From Spirodela intermedia (Eukaryota > Streptophyta > Magnoliopsida > Alismatales > Araceae), in NCBI GenBank assembly GCA_902729315.2, contig LR746273.1, positions 4,565,001 to 4,629,000 of the forward strand: a stretch of DNA of 64,000 nt, in the 5' to 3' direction. This document shows, piece after piece, positions 47,927 to 59,330 of the stretch. The position numbers were made by a program, and so were the translations under genes. Every line of letters begins with the position of its first letter. The stretch's first letter is position 1. The notes below the pieces were generated by a model. That model had not been told where the DNA came from and did not search any database. It saw nothing but the letters and a program-made list of their open reading frames with translations.

Positions 47927-50900
47927 GGCCCCTGCGCAAGGATGACACGCACAAATCGAGAAATGGTCCAATACGGACGTTTCAACTGTTCCAAGAAAAA
48001 CACTGTTTGTCATGACATTTATACCCGTATATGACTTAACCTGAGTAGCACTATGCAAGATTTTCACACTGTATATTTCTTTTCGCCTACACCTGAGTCA
48101 ATTGACTTTCCATTTCCAGTAGTTTTCGCATCATCACGTGAGAAATTATTTCAAGATTAATGATAGTCTATAAACTAATAAAATAATAACAGTCAACGCT
48201 TGAAAAACATCAGAAGCCACAAGAAGGCTGTCAGAAGTCCTATAACATCCTACCCTAAAATGGCCAGTCAGAACGTTCACTGATGTGACCTACCATATGG
48301 TCAAACCACTTTGAGCTTAGAATCACAGTGATGACTTCTGGAATTATAATTTTCAATGAGAACATAAAATTGATCCAACCGAGGATCCGTGGCCAAAAAG
48401 AAATGGGTAACGGGGCTTAGGTCACAGGTGCTTTCATAACTGAACAGAGAACAACAATATTACAGCAACTCCTGATACACGTTTCAAAGCCATTCTCGGT
48501 GACAATGAACCAATACAACGGGGTATAATCCAAACTCTCTATCACCATAGTCAATGCCAGCATAAATGCAAACGGTTTTCACATTGCAGGCAAATTACAT
48601 CACCAATTTTTTTTATCAAACTGGAGGGGAAGATTGAATAAGCTTGAATATGCATAAATCTTACTAACTGGCAAATAAGGGTGGGGGTGGGAGGCTAGGG
48701 GGAGAGAGAGAGAGAGAGAGATCCAACCGTGTGATTTTAGTGAGGTATAATCACCCCACAGAAGACAGATAACGAGAAAAATAACCCCTCACACAGTTAC
48801 TTTAATATCTTCTTGGTGCATACCTAGTTCTTACTGTGACAAACAGGTGATAGCGCAATTCTTCACCAGTGGTGGAATTCAATAAAGAACCAATATCCTG
48901 GGAAAGCCCGCGTCCACAATCAAATTAAAAGATCCTTTATAAACATTCTTCATTCAGAACTACGACTGCTGTTTTGGAACTACAGGTCCATAATTTATGA
49001 AGGCTACAAAATGTGGCTAGATATTCAGTAACCATAAGATTAAAATTAAAGTGTAGAATTATTTAAATTGGTTCACATCTCTTCTACGCCTCTCTCTCAT
49101 AGGTTGTAAATGTAGATAAGGGGTGCTTCTGGTGATGATGCTCAGTCACCTATATTTATAACCTGAAGTTTCAAGAGACTTTATAATTGCAATACATTTT
49201 TTAAGTAACATATAATACAACAGAAGCGCACAGAAATGCAAGTAATCGTCTCTTTCAAGCTACCGTTACAATGCTTCTTACAGAGTAACAATTCAAGCAA
49301 AATGGCAAAAAAGAAAGATGATTCGCCAAGAGTTTTAACATGTATATTTCTCCATTGACCTACTTCACAAACATCAAAAAGAGTTTGGAAATCTATGGTC
49401 ATCTCAAATTCAATGCAGATAGTTCAAGCTAAGGTGATTAGCAGATTATCATCAAAATTACCTGAATTCAATCAAGGTGAAAATAGTTGATTATATAATC
49501 AAGTGAAAACAAGTGAAAGCAATCGACTCCAATTACCTTTTCTCTATCTATCTCATGGAAGTGAGACAAGTGATCCCGAGGAACTACCCAGATCTCAAAA
49601 GGATATGAAGCTGCCACCGGAGCAATAGAAGAAAAATACTGTGACTGATGAATGATAATATCCTCAGACCATGCCTCACAGAGGCCACATTTTCCTGTCC
49701 CACCATAAGACTCCATCATGCTCCTAAGCCTGGAGGAGACTGTGGGAGGAACAACAGGAAGGCCAATGATCTGACTGTGCGAATGGCTCATTGACGCTCC
49801 CGCAGATGCACCATGATTCTTAAACACCTGTATAACATAAAAAACTCAGATAAAAAAAGATAACATTAACTTCATAAACAACAAGCAACAGATTTTAAAT
49901 TCTTCCCAAGATGACATGGCAGGGAGTTTTAGTTCAATGAAGAGAATAGAAGCCACTTGGTCAAAGGGGGATGTGGTCATGTTGCATAGATATCAAGGCC
50001 AAGTAGTTCTAGGCTTAACTTATTGTGGGTGGTGAGGAAACACTGACGTCCTGTAGTTTTCAGAACTCGGATTAATTTGAATCTGGGGAGGAATGAAACT
50101 CTAAAAGGGTTCTGAATCCTCCACAGATGAAACAGAAATGTATGAGGCTTGAAATAGTAAGAGTTCAGTAAATCCAGGATTATTTGAAGGTGGGGTTCCA
50201 CAGGCACTTTGCACTGATTTCTGAAACCCGATTCAGCTGAATGTGGAAAAATACTTACATCCTGCATAGGCTTGTACTCGTCATCAGACAAAAGCAAAGT
50301 TAAAATGAGATAAGAAAATTGAAATTCCATAACTCTAGATTTATTTGGATATGGAGAGAACTGACATTTCTGTATAGATAAAAATTCGTTCTCAGATGTT
50401 AGGAAAGTTGAAGTGGGAATAAAATGGAAAATAACCCCATATTTATCTGAATATGGGGAGAACATGGCATTTTGCATCCAGATTTGTTTGAATGTAGGGA
50501 ATACGAACATTCTGAATAGATTTAAATGTGTGCCCAGACAAAAGAGAAGTTTAAGACCAGAATTAGATTTTGGACCTCAACAAGATTAAAACTCGTCCTC
50601 TAATGAAAGGGAAATAAAGAAGCTGGACATGAGGACCGGAGTGCAACATCTCTGAATCTGACCCCGATAAATCCGAGGTTATTTGAACGCAAAAGATTCA
50701 GCATACAGTTATTTGAATATGGTTGATCAGCTGACCAACCTGGATGTATTTGATATTACCGAGGGCGGCGAGCTGCAGGAACCTCTCCTTGTAAGCGAGC
50801 AGAATTTCAGCGGTCTCCGTAGAGGAGAGGTCCGACAGGTGAACATCATGGTACGGCGTCTCGATGACCACATCATGGAAACCATAACCTTGTATAAACC

Positions 50901-51303
50901 TCTTCTCCCCTCCACCTCTCCCCTCATCTTCGGGATCCGACGCGGGGGGCTCCTCCTCCCTGCGCAGAGCGGGGTAAAGGTTCTCGATGACGCGCAATCT
51001 CCACTCAGAGGCGCCCGCTGGGAACCGGAATATCTCCGGAGCGCAGTCGTGCTCCCGGCCGATACAGAACGGGCAGGAAGGCGGAGGATGAGCGGTAGAC
51101 CCCCCCCCGTTGGACGCGTTCCTAGTGTTGGGACTCGTGGTGGTGACGGGGGCCGATGACTTGAAATCGGAGGGCCGTCGTGCTCGCGCTGGCGAGAATA
51201 TTACCCACCGCCCAAAGACGGCATCCTTACGCAGCTCACACCTCCTTCCACTGCCGCCGCCGCCGCCGCCGGCGGCGGCTGTGGCGCTACTCGGCGGCGA
51301 CAT
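47097..51303 (-). CDS. ADP-glucose phosphorylase (GalT/HIT superfamily)
   Basis: Three exons, 50740-51303, 49537-49827 and 47097-47357, encode 371 residues. It is closely related to Arabidopsis At5g18200, first annotated as galactose-1-phosphate uridylyltransferase and later shown to act as an ADP-glucose phosphorylase (ADP-glucose + Pi to glucose-1-phosphate + ADP, through a nucleotidylated histidine). Seen: Gly-rich N-terminus; [19 protein letters not shown]; zinc pair C77/C80 in [21 protein letters not shown]; the catalytic motif [20 protein letters not shown] (H203 and H205); a second CGLCE pair; and the [12 protein letters not shown]-type C-terminus. The ATG at 51303 is the first in frame. 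Intron 1 (912 bp) has a decayed tandem repeat, and intron 2 (2.18 kb) holds a U6 retrocopy on the opposite strand. A broken copy lies at 62.2-63.2 kb. Confidence 0.93.
47875..47971 (+). ncRNA. U6: U6 spliceosomal snRNA sequence, probable retrocopy
   Basis: The 97 nt from GTCCCTTCGGGGACATCCG to AAATGGTCCAA match the plant U6 snRNA as I know it at every position. They include the ACAGAGA box and the AGC triad. The copy lies antisense inside intron 2 of the ADP-glucose phosphorylase gene. It lacks what a plant U6 gene needs: there is no T-run terminator after GGTCCAA, no TATA box near -30 and no upstream USE. It is flanked by CCAATACGGATGTT (47861-47874) and CCAATACGGACGTT (47968-47981), 13 of 14 identical, which looks like a target-site duplication. 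A recently retrotransposed, non-transcribed copy is therefore most likely. Confidence 0.93.
50200..50700. repeat. Decayed tandem repeat in ADP-glucose phosphorylase intron 1
   Basis: Units of roughly 100-110 bp recur with heavy divergence. Each has a TTATCTGAATATGGGGAGAAC-like head (near 50232, 50340 and 50438), a CAT..TGCAT/TGTAT..AGAT middle, and a TCAGACAAAAG..AAGTT tail. Part of the same array is present in the pseudogene copy at about 62370-62570. Confidence 0.55.
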
Positions 51304-51640
51304 TGCTGATACGCTGCTCCTTGCTCCTTTCTCTCTCTCTCTCTCCCCCCCCTACTCGGCTCAAGCCGAGTCGGTGCAACCGCAGCCGTTTCGTCCGGAT
51401 CGGCGCAGCCGCCTCCCCCCCTTAACCGGCGCGGAGAGTGAGAAAACCCGGCACGGTAGGGTGAGGGGGGTTAAAGCGGTTAACCGACCGCTTCCGTGTT
51501 CGGCCCAAATGGCCTCACGCCCTCCACAGGCCCAATGGCCCATACGGTTTCCGTTCAAAACGGAACCGCCTGCCCTAGGTCGGTTTCCCGAACGAGATCC
51601 GCCTTCCTCCGTCTCCAGCACTGTCGTCCTCCACCGCCTC
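51304..51640. promoter_or_regulatory. Probable bidirectional promoter region
   Basis: This GC-rich stretch separates the ADP-glucose phosphorylase ATG (minus, 51303) from the presumed 5'UTR exon of SRP19 (plus). It has a CT tract at 51329-51345 next to the minus gene. Site II-like motifs lie at about 51501 (CGGCCCAAATGG) and 51528-51544 (AGGCCCAATGGCCCATA). Confidence 0.5.
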
Positions 51641-51754
51641 TTCTCCGTCCGGTATCATATCCGCTTCCAGCGTTCAGTACTGCCTTCCGGCATCTGAAAC
51701 TGCCGTCCGCCATCCTCCCTCCTTCCGTGCATCGACGAGAGAGGGGAGGAAGAG
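51640..51754 (+). promoter_or_regulatory. Possible non-coding first exon of SRP19
   Basis: GGAGGAAGAG at 51745-51754 is followed by a strong donor, GTGAGTCC. A possible acceptor, CCAACAG, lies at 52615, 30 nt before the SRP19 ATG. The 5' end is a guess; a GA tract at 51812-51837 would then be intronic. Confidence 0.35.
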
Positions 51755-51811
51755 GTGAGTCCTCCTTTGATCCCATGATTTCCCGACATAAATCATTCCT
51801 TCACAGGTCAG

Positions 51812-51842
<31 letters not shown>

Positions 51843-52156
51843 GGAAACCACACTCCCTTTCCTTCGCAGGGAACAGAAGAAGAGTGAACGGCCTAGGAGT
51901 CCGTTTGCTCAGCCTGAACAGCCCAGGAGTCCGTTTACGGTAACCTAAAACAAAATGGCATGCCACAAGGAACTTCTGTGCGATCCATAGCCTATAACGA
52001 TGCTTGAATTCACCTTAAACCTAATGGTGGTGTTCATTGGACCCAATCTATGATTCACTCTCATTCTTAAACATCATATACGATGTCAAGAAACAGAAAT
52101 AATATGCATGGCATATCATTCTCCAAGAACTCTGCACATCAAGCTCTGGTACCACT

Positions 52157-52614
52157 TGATAGGGGAGAAATTCAAACAATAGGGTCTAGTGCTAAGTCCA
52201 AGAGAACAATATTATGAACAAGAGTGAACAGAAAATCATATCTGAGTTCATTTCTATCCAAATCTGAAACTTGGGGTTTTGGTCTTTTAGGATCAGCACA
52301 CTGGAGTCGTCGAAACCCTATGACTTTCCTTCTGGAGAGATGCAATACTTCATAACTCTGGCTTAGTGTGTGATCCAATGGCCTGATCCCTACTTATAGC
52401 CTCGAGTTGGTTAGCCTCTCGATGTCAATTTTCAATTTTTCCCATCATAAAATTTGAAATGACCTGGTCTCTTCATATTTAATTCCATACTTCCAATAGA
52501 TGCCTTAATCCTTCACTAGACCTTAATGAATCACTTTAGTAAGGATTAACTTAATGATAGTCCCACAATATACAATTCATATATATGTACCCACATTGAG
52601 ATCAAAATCCAACA
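52157..52614 (-). mobile_element. LTR-retrotransposon remnant (single LTR plus primer site)
   Basis: On the minus strand the 458-bp segment starts TGTTGGATTTTG and ends CCCTATCA, the TG...CA ends of an LTR. Two bases later comes TGGTACCAGAGC, which differs at one position from the initiator-Met-tRNA primer-binding site TGGTATCAGAGC. The interior therefore extended towards lower coordinates, but no coding domain or second LTR is found in the 200 bp that follow. It is probably a truncated Copia-type or TRIM-like element, inserted antisense just upstream of SRP19. No target-site duplication can be confirmed. Confidence 0.6.
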
Positions 52615-52644
52615 GTGTACCGATTGGGAGGGGATTTCGGGGAG

Positions 52645-55600
52645 ATGGAGGCTGGTTTGCCCAACATCAAGAGATGGATCGTGGTCTACCCAGTATATAT
52701 TAATTCCAAGAAAACGCTGGCCGAGGGACGCCGAATTGGTGTTTCTCAGGCCTGTGAGAACCCCACCTGTATTGAGATCGGTGATTGCTGCGGCTATCTC
52801 AAACTTCCGTTCGTCATTGAGGTATTGTTTCTATAATTCGTCTTTCTGAATCGGTAGATTGTATGTGGGTTCCATCATTTTTCCTGAAATAATTGTATGT
52901 TGCCTATGCAGATTGACAAGGCCTATCCGAGGGACTTCATGCAGAGGGGTAGAGTGAGGGTGTTGCTGAAGAAGGAAGACGGGTCCCTGATTAATCCTGA
53001 CATTAATTCAAGTGAGATTCACATAGATTATATCTTATTTCCTATTTACGTTGTGTGGTACGTAGGAAGTTAATGTTTTCAGTTTCCACTTTGTTCACTG
53101 ATGTTCTCTTGGCTACTGTTATATGTCTGACGATTCAGTGGCACATTACATCTATTTGCTTACTTCATGGAAAACAATTCTGATTTTGTGTAGGACTCTA
53201 CAAGTTTATATTGGCCGTGTTGTGTGTGGATTTTAGGTGTCTCGGTACCGGTTGATATGATCTTGAACTTAGTATATCTGTTATGAAAATTTCAAGAACA
53301 CAAAAATCGCCTGTATATTAGAGACTAGTAAGATGTCAATTTTTTTTTCGGATTCAATATCGAATTCTCTTTTGGTCGAATTTCAAATTAATTATTTATT
53401 TCATCATGTCATAATTTCTAATAATAATGCATTGGACATTAATTGCTTGCCATACGCATGACATCCTTACCTGTCCTGAAGTTTCGGGGAAAAAAATAGA
53501 AATAACCAATCACTAGTTCTAAGTGTTAATTTGTGCAATTCTTCTTCAAATGTTTACTTTTAGATGGGCAACTATTTTCCATCCTTTAATTCATCTGGAC
53601 TCTTCCTTGTAAAGGATCTCACCCCTTCACTCTTCCTTCTAGATAGGGTTTGTGCGCAGTTATCAAGAAACATTGTTTATCTTTGCTGAATAGCTTTTCA
53701 ATCTGTACTGTAGATGGGTGAATATTGATGCTTGATGGATGCAACAGTTCTGTCATGATTCTGTGTTTCCCTGTTTTGTAGATGAGAAAATAGTTGTTGT
53801 CTTTTTAGAAGAATTTCGTAAGTTTTTCTACTCGTAAATGTTCTAGGACAATTTTTTTCTGTTATTTGTTCTATTACCATTTATGGACCCACCTTTTGAC
53901 ACGCATTTAGCCTTCGCCTGAAATGGCCTTGGGAACGGTAGAAGCACAAGGAACATGGGAGCTATATTCCCTTTGCTTGTTCTCCCCTTTATCTGCCACA
54001 TCACCTCCACCTAGGCTCACCTTTGTCAAACATTCTAAAGTTTTATGCTTAATTGTTTCTACTTTTTTATCGTTTTTATTTTTTTAGTTTTGGTCAACCA
54101 AGGCTTGTCTGAAATGGTCATAACCTTACTAATCGTTTGTATACTAAACCATCCCTGACAAGTATTCAAAATTATGTATTTTTTCGAACCGACCACTCTC
54201 AAGTGTATCTTCATTCTCTCCATTTACATCGTAGGTTCTAGTATGCCTTTGTAGCATGAGTCAATTCTACTTGCTGCTTACAATTCTGGGCATATTCAGA
54301 TCTAGGTATCTTTGGAAGGTGTTCAAATCAGACCTGAAATAGATCATTAATGCAGTCTTTCATAAATCCTGACCCAGCCTTTGTAGGTACAATTCATAGC
54401 TAAGCGGAGCTTAAATATATGAATTCTCTTTAAAGCCTAACATGTTTCACTAAGCCATTATGGAGCCTAATTTGGCCCTTTAGTAAGCTAACATGCGTTG
54501 CTGAGTGCTAAGTTAGTGTATACTAATGACTAGGCAAATATTTAACATACTCATCTTATTCCATGTCTCACATAGCAGTGGCTACCTAATTATAGCCTAT
54601 CTTTGTGGGTTTTATTTTGATTTTTATGCTTTGATCATATTATCGCCTAAATCTGTTGCTTTTTGAATGGAACAAGTTTCAATTAAGCAACTCAATCAGA
54701 TATCCAGTTGAATTAGACACGAGACAATATACCCTGTTTTGATTCAACCCAAAAATTGAGTGACCTATTTATACCGAAACTTTAATGTTTTGAAAAAAAG
54801 CATTACAAGTGTTTGCTAAGTCCAAAGGTATCATTAATCTTCTTAATGGGACTTCTGATTTATAAGAAAATGAAGATGAAAAAAAGGTAACTCGAAAATT
54901 ATGTTGAACATCATCAAATGATATGCTGAACACGGTTTAGTATAATGACATAATGATCGAGCATTGGTAGAACTCGGGTTTGGAGTACTTTATGTCAGAT
55001 CGTGGAACTTGATTTTTATGAATAGTGTGACTTGCAGTTTTCGATTGGAAGAGAGAATAAATGCAGGAAAGCATGGTCAATTTCTATGAACCTTGTTTAA
55101 TTCTTGTCAAGGTTCATGGGAGCTTCCTTGACTGCAAAGGTGAAGAGGAAATTGATTATCAATTTCACACAAAATAAACGATCAATGAGCACAGGAAAAT
55201 TAGTTTGGTTAAAAATTCAGTGCAATATACAAAACATTCACTAAATGACGTGCCCATCTGGTCAAACTGATAGAAGTAAAAGAAAAACGGAGAGGGCATA
55301 TTTGAGGGTCATATGGTGATATGATTTTTTCTTCAGACACAAGTAACATCATTCGTCTGACTTGGGAAAATGTCTATGGTCAACAAGTCTTCTTCCAAAG
55401 TATGACTTTCGCCACAGAAGCTCCGCATGGAGATTCATCATCAATATGATGTTGTGAATGGTTCCAAAATTTGAGTTTCAGTTGAAGTTGAGGGTACTGG
55501 ATCCTGGCGGTGTCCAGAAATTTAATCATTCATGGCTCATAGAAGTAGATCCCAAACATGATTTTGATTCTTGGGATTTGTCTGTTGCTTTGCATTTGTG

Positions 55601-56810
55601 GATTCATGCGTGATACCTAGTAATGAATGCCTGTTGTCATTCCTGTCTTCCATTGGCATGCAGTTTACGTTGGTAGATCCACTATCGTCTAGAGATACTA
55701 TTGCAACTTCAGGTCACAATCGTGCCCATAGACCGTCTGATGGAAAGTGTGTTTTGGCTGGCTGACGACATTTTCTAAAACAATTAGAGTTGGAACTGCC
55801 GTGGAAAGAGAAACTATCCATGGGGTCTCTGCTGGGCTGGCATGGAGATATATTAGAGTGGGAAAGGCAGGCTCGATTCGGAGTAATGATTATTGCAGGT
55901 GCCTCCAAAGGGCTAGCCGAATTCAGTCATGCTTGGTTCAACTGAGACGATTCCACCTAACGAACCTAGTTAATATGATCGTCTAATAATTGATTAGCTA
56001 GTATTGACCTGGAAACAGCGATGTGGCACCTGAAGCTTTATCTGAAAGAATCAAGTCATAGATAGCTCGTATTTCAAAGGCCATATCCTTCTTGAGAACC
56101 AGCTCACACTCCGATAATATGGTGGAATTTATTTCTCTTTTTTGGTTTCTTATACTTTTTCTTTGAGAATCTTCTGAGGGGGAATAGAAAAACAAAGCAT
56201 CATCCTTTAGGAGTTGACTGCAGAGGATTAATGCATCAGCTGGAGGGCATCCTTGATAATATCCAGGATATGGTCCCGGAAATTAACCTGTTAACCTCTT
56301 GGGTTTTCAAAATCAAGAGTTGGATAGAACACTCTTGATTTTGAACTCGGGAGCTTGGAATTGATGAAGTTTTATGGATATTTCACTTGCTTTAGCAATT
56401 GGTGAGATTGGAGATGGTAGAAGAAATATCTTCCCATCTAAGCTGGTCAGATCTAATGATGTCCCATGAAATATCTTCCCATTTTAAGTAAATAAAATAT
56501 CTGATCTCTGAGAGAATCGGCTGTGAGGATTTCATCCTTGTAGAAGAAGAGGGCACCGAATAGAATCTTTCTCCGAAAATCTCTTTATTTTTCACTTATA
56601 CGTTTGCTGTGACAATTTATGCGCTTAGGTGCAAGTTGAGTGCATCTCATCTCATCTGCTCTGCTGCTGTTCATGTCAGGAAAGCAGCTGATGATTAAGG
56701 TCGGTGAATTAGTTCCAAAGCATCCCGGTAGGACCAAGAAGCAAGAGGCGTCAACGAGCTCTACCGCTGCGGCCACAAAATCCAACAAGGGCGGGAAGAA
56801 GAAGAAGTAA
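52645..56810 (+). CDS. SRP19: Signal recognition particle 19 kDa subunit
   Basis: Three exons, 52645-52821, 52912-53011 and 56680-56810, give 135 residues. SRP19 binds SRP RNA helices 6 and 8 and is needed for loading SRP54, for cotranslational targeting to the ER. Seen: MEAGLPNIKRWIVVYPVYIN, SKKTLAEGRRIGVSQACENP, CIEIGDCC, then IDKAYPRDFMQRGRVRVLLK, then KQLMIKVGELVPKHPGRTKK and a basic Ser/Thr/Lys tail ending GGKKKK. These match plant SRP19 from start to end. The ATG at 52645 matches the MxxGxPNIK start of relatives. The Arg codon at the second junction is split between exons (A/GA). Intron 2 is 3.67 kb and holds a perfect 15-bp inverted repeat at 56306-56345. An LTR ends 30 bp before the ATG. 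Confidence 0.94.
56306..56345. repeat. Perfect 15-bp inverted repeat in SRP19 intron 2
   Basis: TTCAAAATCAAGAGT at 56306-56320 is perfectly complementary to ACTCTTGATTTTGAA at 56331-56345, with a 10-nt loop. It would form a stable hairpin in the pre-mRNA. A GAAATATCTTCCCAT sequence repeated at 56423 and 56468 lies close downstream. Confidence 0.7.
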
Positions 56811-59200
56811 GCGCGTAGCCATATAATCCCAAGTATTTATGCAGAGAATCCGTTTGATTTCTGCTCGCTGGCTCAGCTTTTTGTCACCTGCAATTTATTA
56901 TTAACATGAACAATGTGTACATCATTTGCAAAAACTGCACCCAATTCAGAGCCCGTCACCCAGATGAATCAGCCCGTGAAATGTTAACAGATGAATCAGC
57001 CCGATCATATCAATCTTGTTCGCGGATCAGAAGGTCCTATTTTTATGTGCGGGTCAATAATTAATGAGCATCTGCGCAATCTTCCTTGTCTTCGGCTGTG
57101 ATGGCCCAAGATCAGACTAGGCCATCACGCTGTAACCCCCTCATGCTTTAGCAGAGTCTCTCTCTCTCCCTCGTCTCTCTTCCACTCTCTCTCTCTCTCT
57201 CTCTCTTCCCTCATCTCGCCTCCACTCTCACTAATTCATTCTCCTCCACTTTTACAATATTTGAATTTTAATATAATTTTCAAATAACGTTGTTTTATTA
57301 TGATAAAAGGATAAAACAGCCGATAGTCGGGCTTCGGATAATATGACCGCCGTGGAGGACTGAGTCAAGGACTTTTTGGGCTTTCTAGATGAGCCTGAAA
57401 CCCGAAGAAGTCTACAGACTTCATTAACTAGAGGCCAGATGTCACTTATTCACTTATTTCATACCCCCAATGAGATAACTTCTAGGCTATAAGATAAATT
57501 TTGAAATTTTAAGGGTTTAGAAGAAACTTCTCCAACCTTTTTTCCAATATAATATATTAATATTATATATATATATATATGAAGAGAATTGAGATTTTAT
57601 TATTTGAGACGTTTCATTGTTCCACTTTTTATGTGGAACCTTCTCTTACCTTCTTTCTCTTCTTTGTGGAGATCTCTAGAGGCAAAGAGTTAGAGAGAGA
57701 GATGTGGAAACTGGGGTATGGGAAAGGGGAAGACCCAATGATGAAGTGGGGGAGGCATCAGTGCCTCTTTACCCAATGATGATGGTGTCCTGATCTACAA
57801 TGGGCCTTCATTTGCAAACGTTCATTCCATCATCAGCATTTAACTATTGCCACTCAATCTCTCATTTCTTCATCTCTTTCATAGGGCCCTGCATTCAGAT
57901 GGAGGGAAAAGGTCAGAGAGGAAGAGACAAGGAGCGAAAAATCTCATTGAGAAGGGAGAATGATTTTTGAAACCATTCTAGGAACTTCTTTCAATCTAGG
58001 AACTTCTCAACAATGATCGCTTTGAAGGGATGAGAGAGGAGGGAGAGGAGGAAAAGATCATGAAGAGAGAGAAATAGATCTATTACTAAACTCTTTAATA
58101 GAGAAATGAATGATGGTTTATGAAAACTAGACAAAATAAGATTTTAAAACATGAAGATTAGGGGTTGAAAATGAGCTTAGGATTAATTTAACAACATGAC
58201 ATATTAAGAAAATGAATTAAAATATATTAAAAAAAATCAAAACCCCCCCTTTGACAATATGGATGAGGTGGACTAATGAATTCAAAATTTAGGGTAAATC
58301 AATCAATTTTTTATACATAATTTAGTTGTAAATGAAAATGAAACCATTCAGGACCTGAAAGCACTAGGAAATAGATAGAAACTAGATTGAAAATCAGAAT
58401 TTTCCTCCTTCTGACACCAAGGATGGGGGGATGAAGAAATTTGAGAGAAATAACAAATAAAAATCTCAGAAAAATGCATCTACTTGCAACCTAAATGAAT
58501 CATGATAATGAATTTGAAACAAACAAAAGTAATTTTTTTTATCAAAAAAGAGAAAGAAGCTCCATGAAGAACTAGATAAACAATGTTGGCTAGCACCTAG
58601 TGAAAGGAAGAAGAAAGGAGCCATTTTTTGTCCTAAATTAAATGTTCCTATAATTGAATTTGATCTAGAATCAATTACAAGCAATTATATATTAAAATAC
58701 TTAGAAATCGGTTGATTTTAAACAAGAATTATATTCTATTTCTCTACCAATTTCTCCCAACATTTCTCCCTCCTCCAGTCATTTTCATATAATTAATTAA
58801 ATCATCCCATTAGGCCTCTAATTAGGCTTCCTTAATGGGTTTCAAACTACCCCTAGAAATCATTACATATTTTAAATATATTATGAAACTTTTACAAAAT
58901 TTAAAAAATATTTTTTGAATAAAATAATGAACTACATCTATTAAATTATGATTTTCACTCTAATTATGACATATTTAAGGGTAAAAAAGTCCAATAAAGC
59001 ATAGTAATGTATGATCAAAGAATATTAAAAATATAAACATACTACAAAAGTATGGAAAAGTCATACATAGGTATGTATTTTTGATCAATTAATCTAGAAT
59101 ATACTTTACTTGATTTCCTTTTAAATGTGTCCTTAGTATGAATTAATGCAGCAAAATATGAAAATTATGCACTACTCAACGCATAGAAATTATGCATTAT
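56811..59200. other. Repeat-rich intergenic region downstream of SRP19
   Basis: SRP19 3'UTR, then CT tracts at about 57157-57206 and a TA run near 57560-57580. After that comes AT-rich sequence with many GAGAGA patches and unrecognised short frames. I see no gene. The texture between 57.9 and 58.8 kb suggests old retroelement DNA, but no ends or domains can be named. Confidence 0.5.
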
Positions 59201-59206
59201 CATTGC

Positions 59207-59330
59207 TTAATAAGCCATCCATATTTCCAACAGGTTTATAGTAAATAGGAAAGATTAGTGATAAATCTTAAAGAAGATGAGTGACCTAGAAATAGAAAGA
59301 TAAATTGTCTGATTGATGACATGCCATAGA
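59207..59330. repeat. Diverged duplicate block, copy A
   Basis: About 125 bp starting TTAATAAGCCATCCATATTT resemble the block at about 62058-62180 in direct orientation. Shared runs include TTTCCAACAGGTTT, AAATCTT.AAGAAGATGAG and TGTCTGATTGATG. Copy A has stops in the frame that stays open in copy B. Confidence 0.6.

Noticed and set aside
47801-48067. 88-codon minus frame overlapping the U6 sequence
   Set aside because: The frame is read across a structural RNA sequence on the opposite strand and has no protein similarity.
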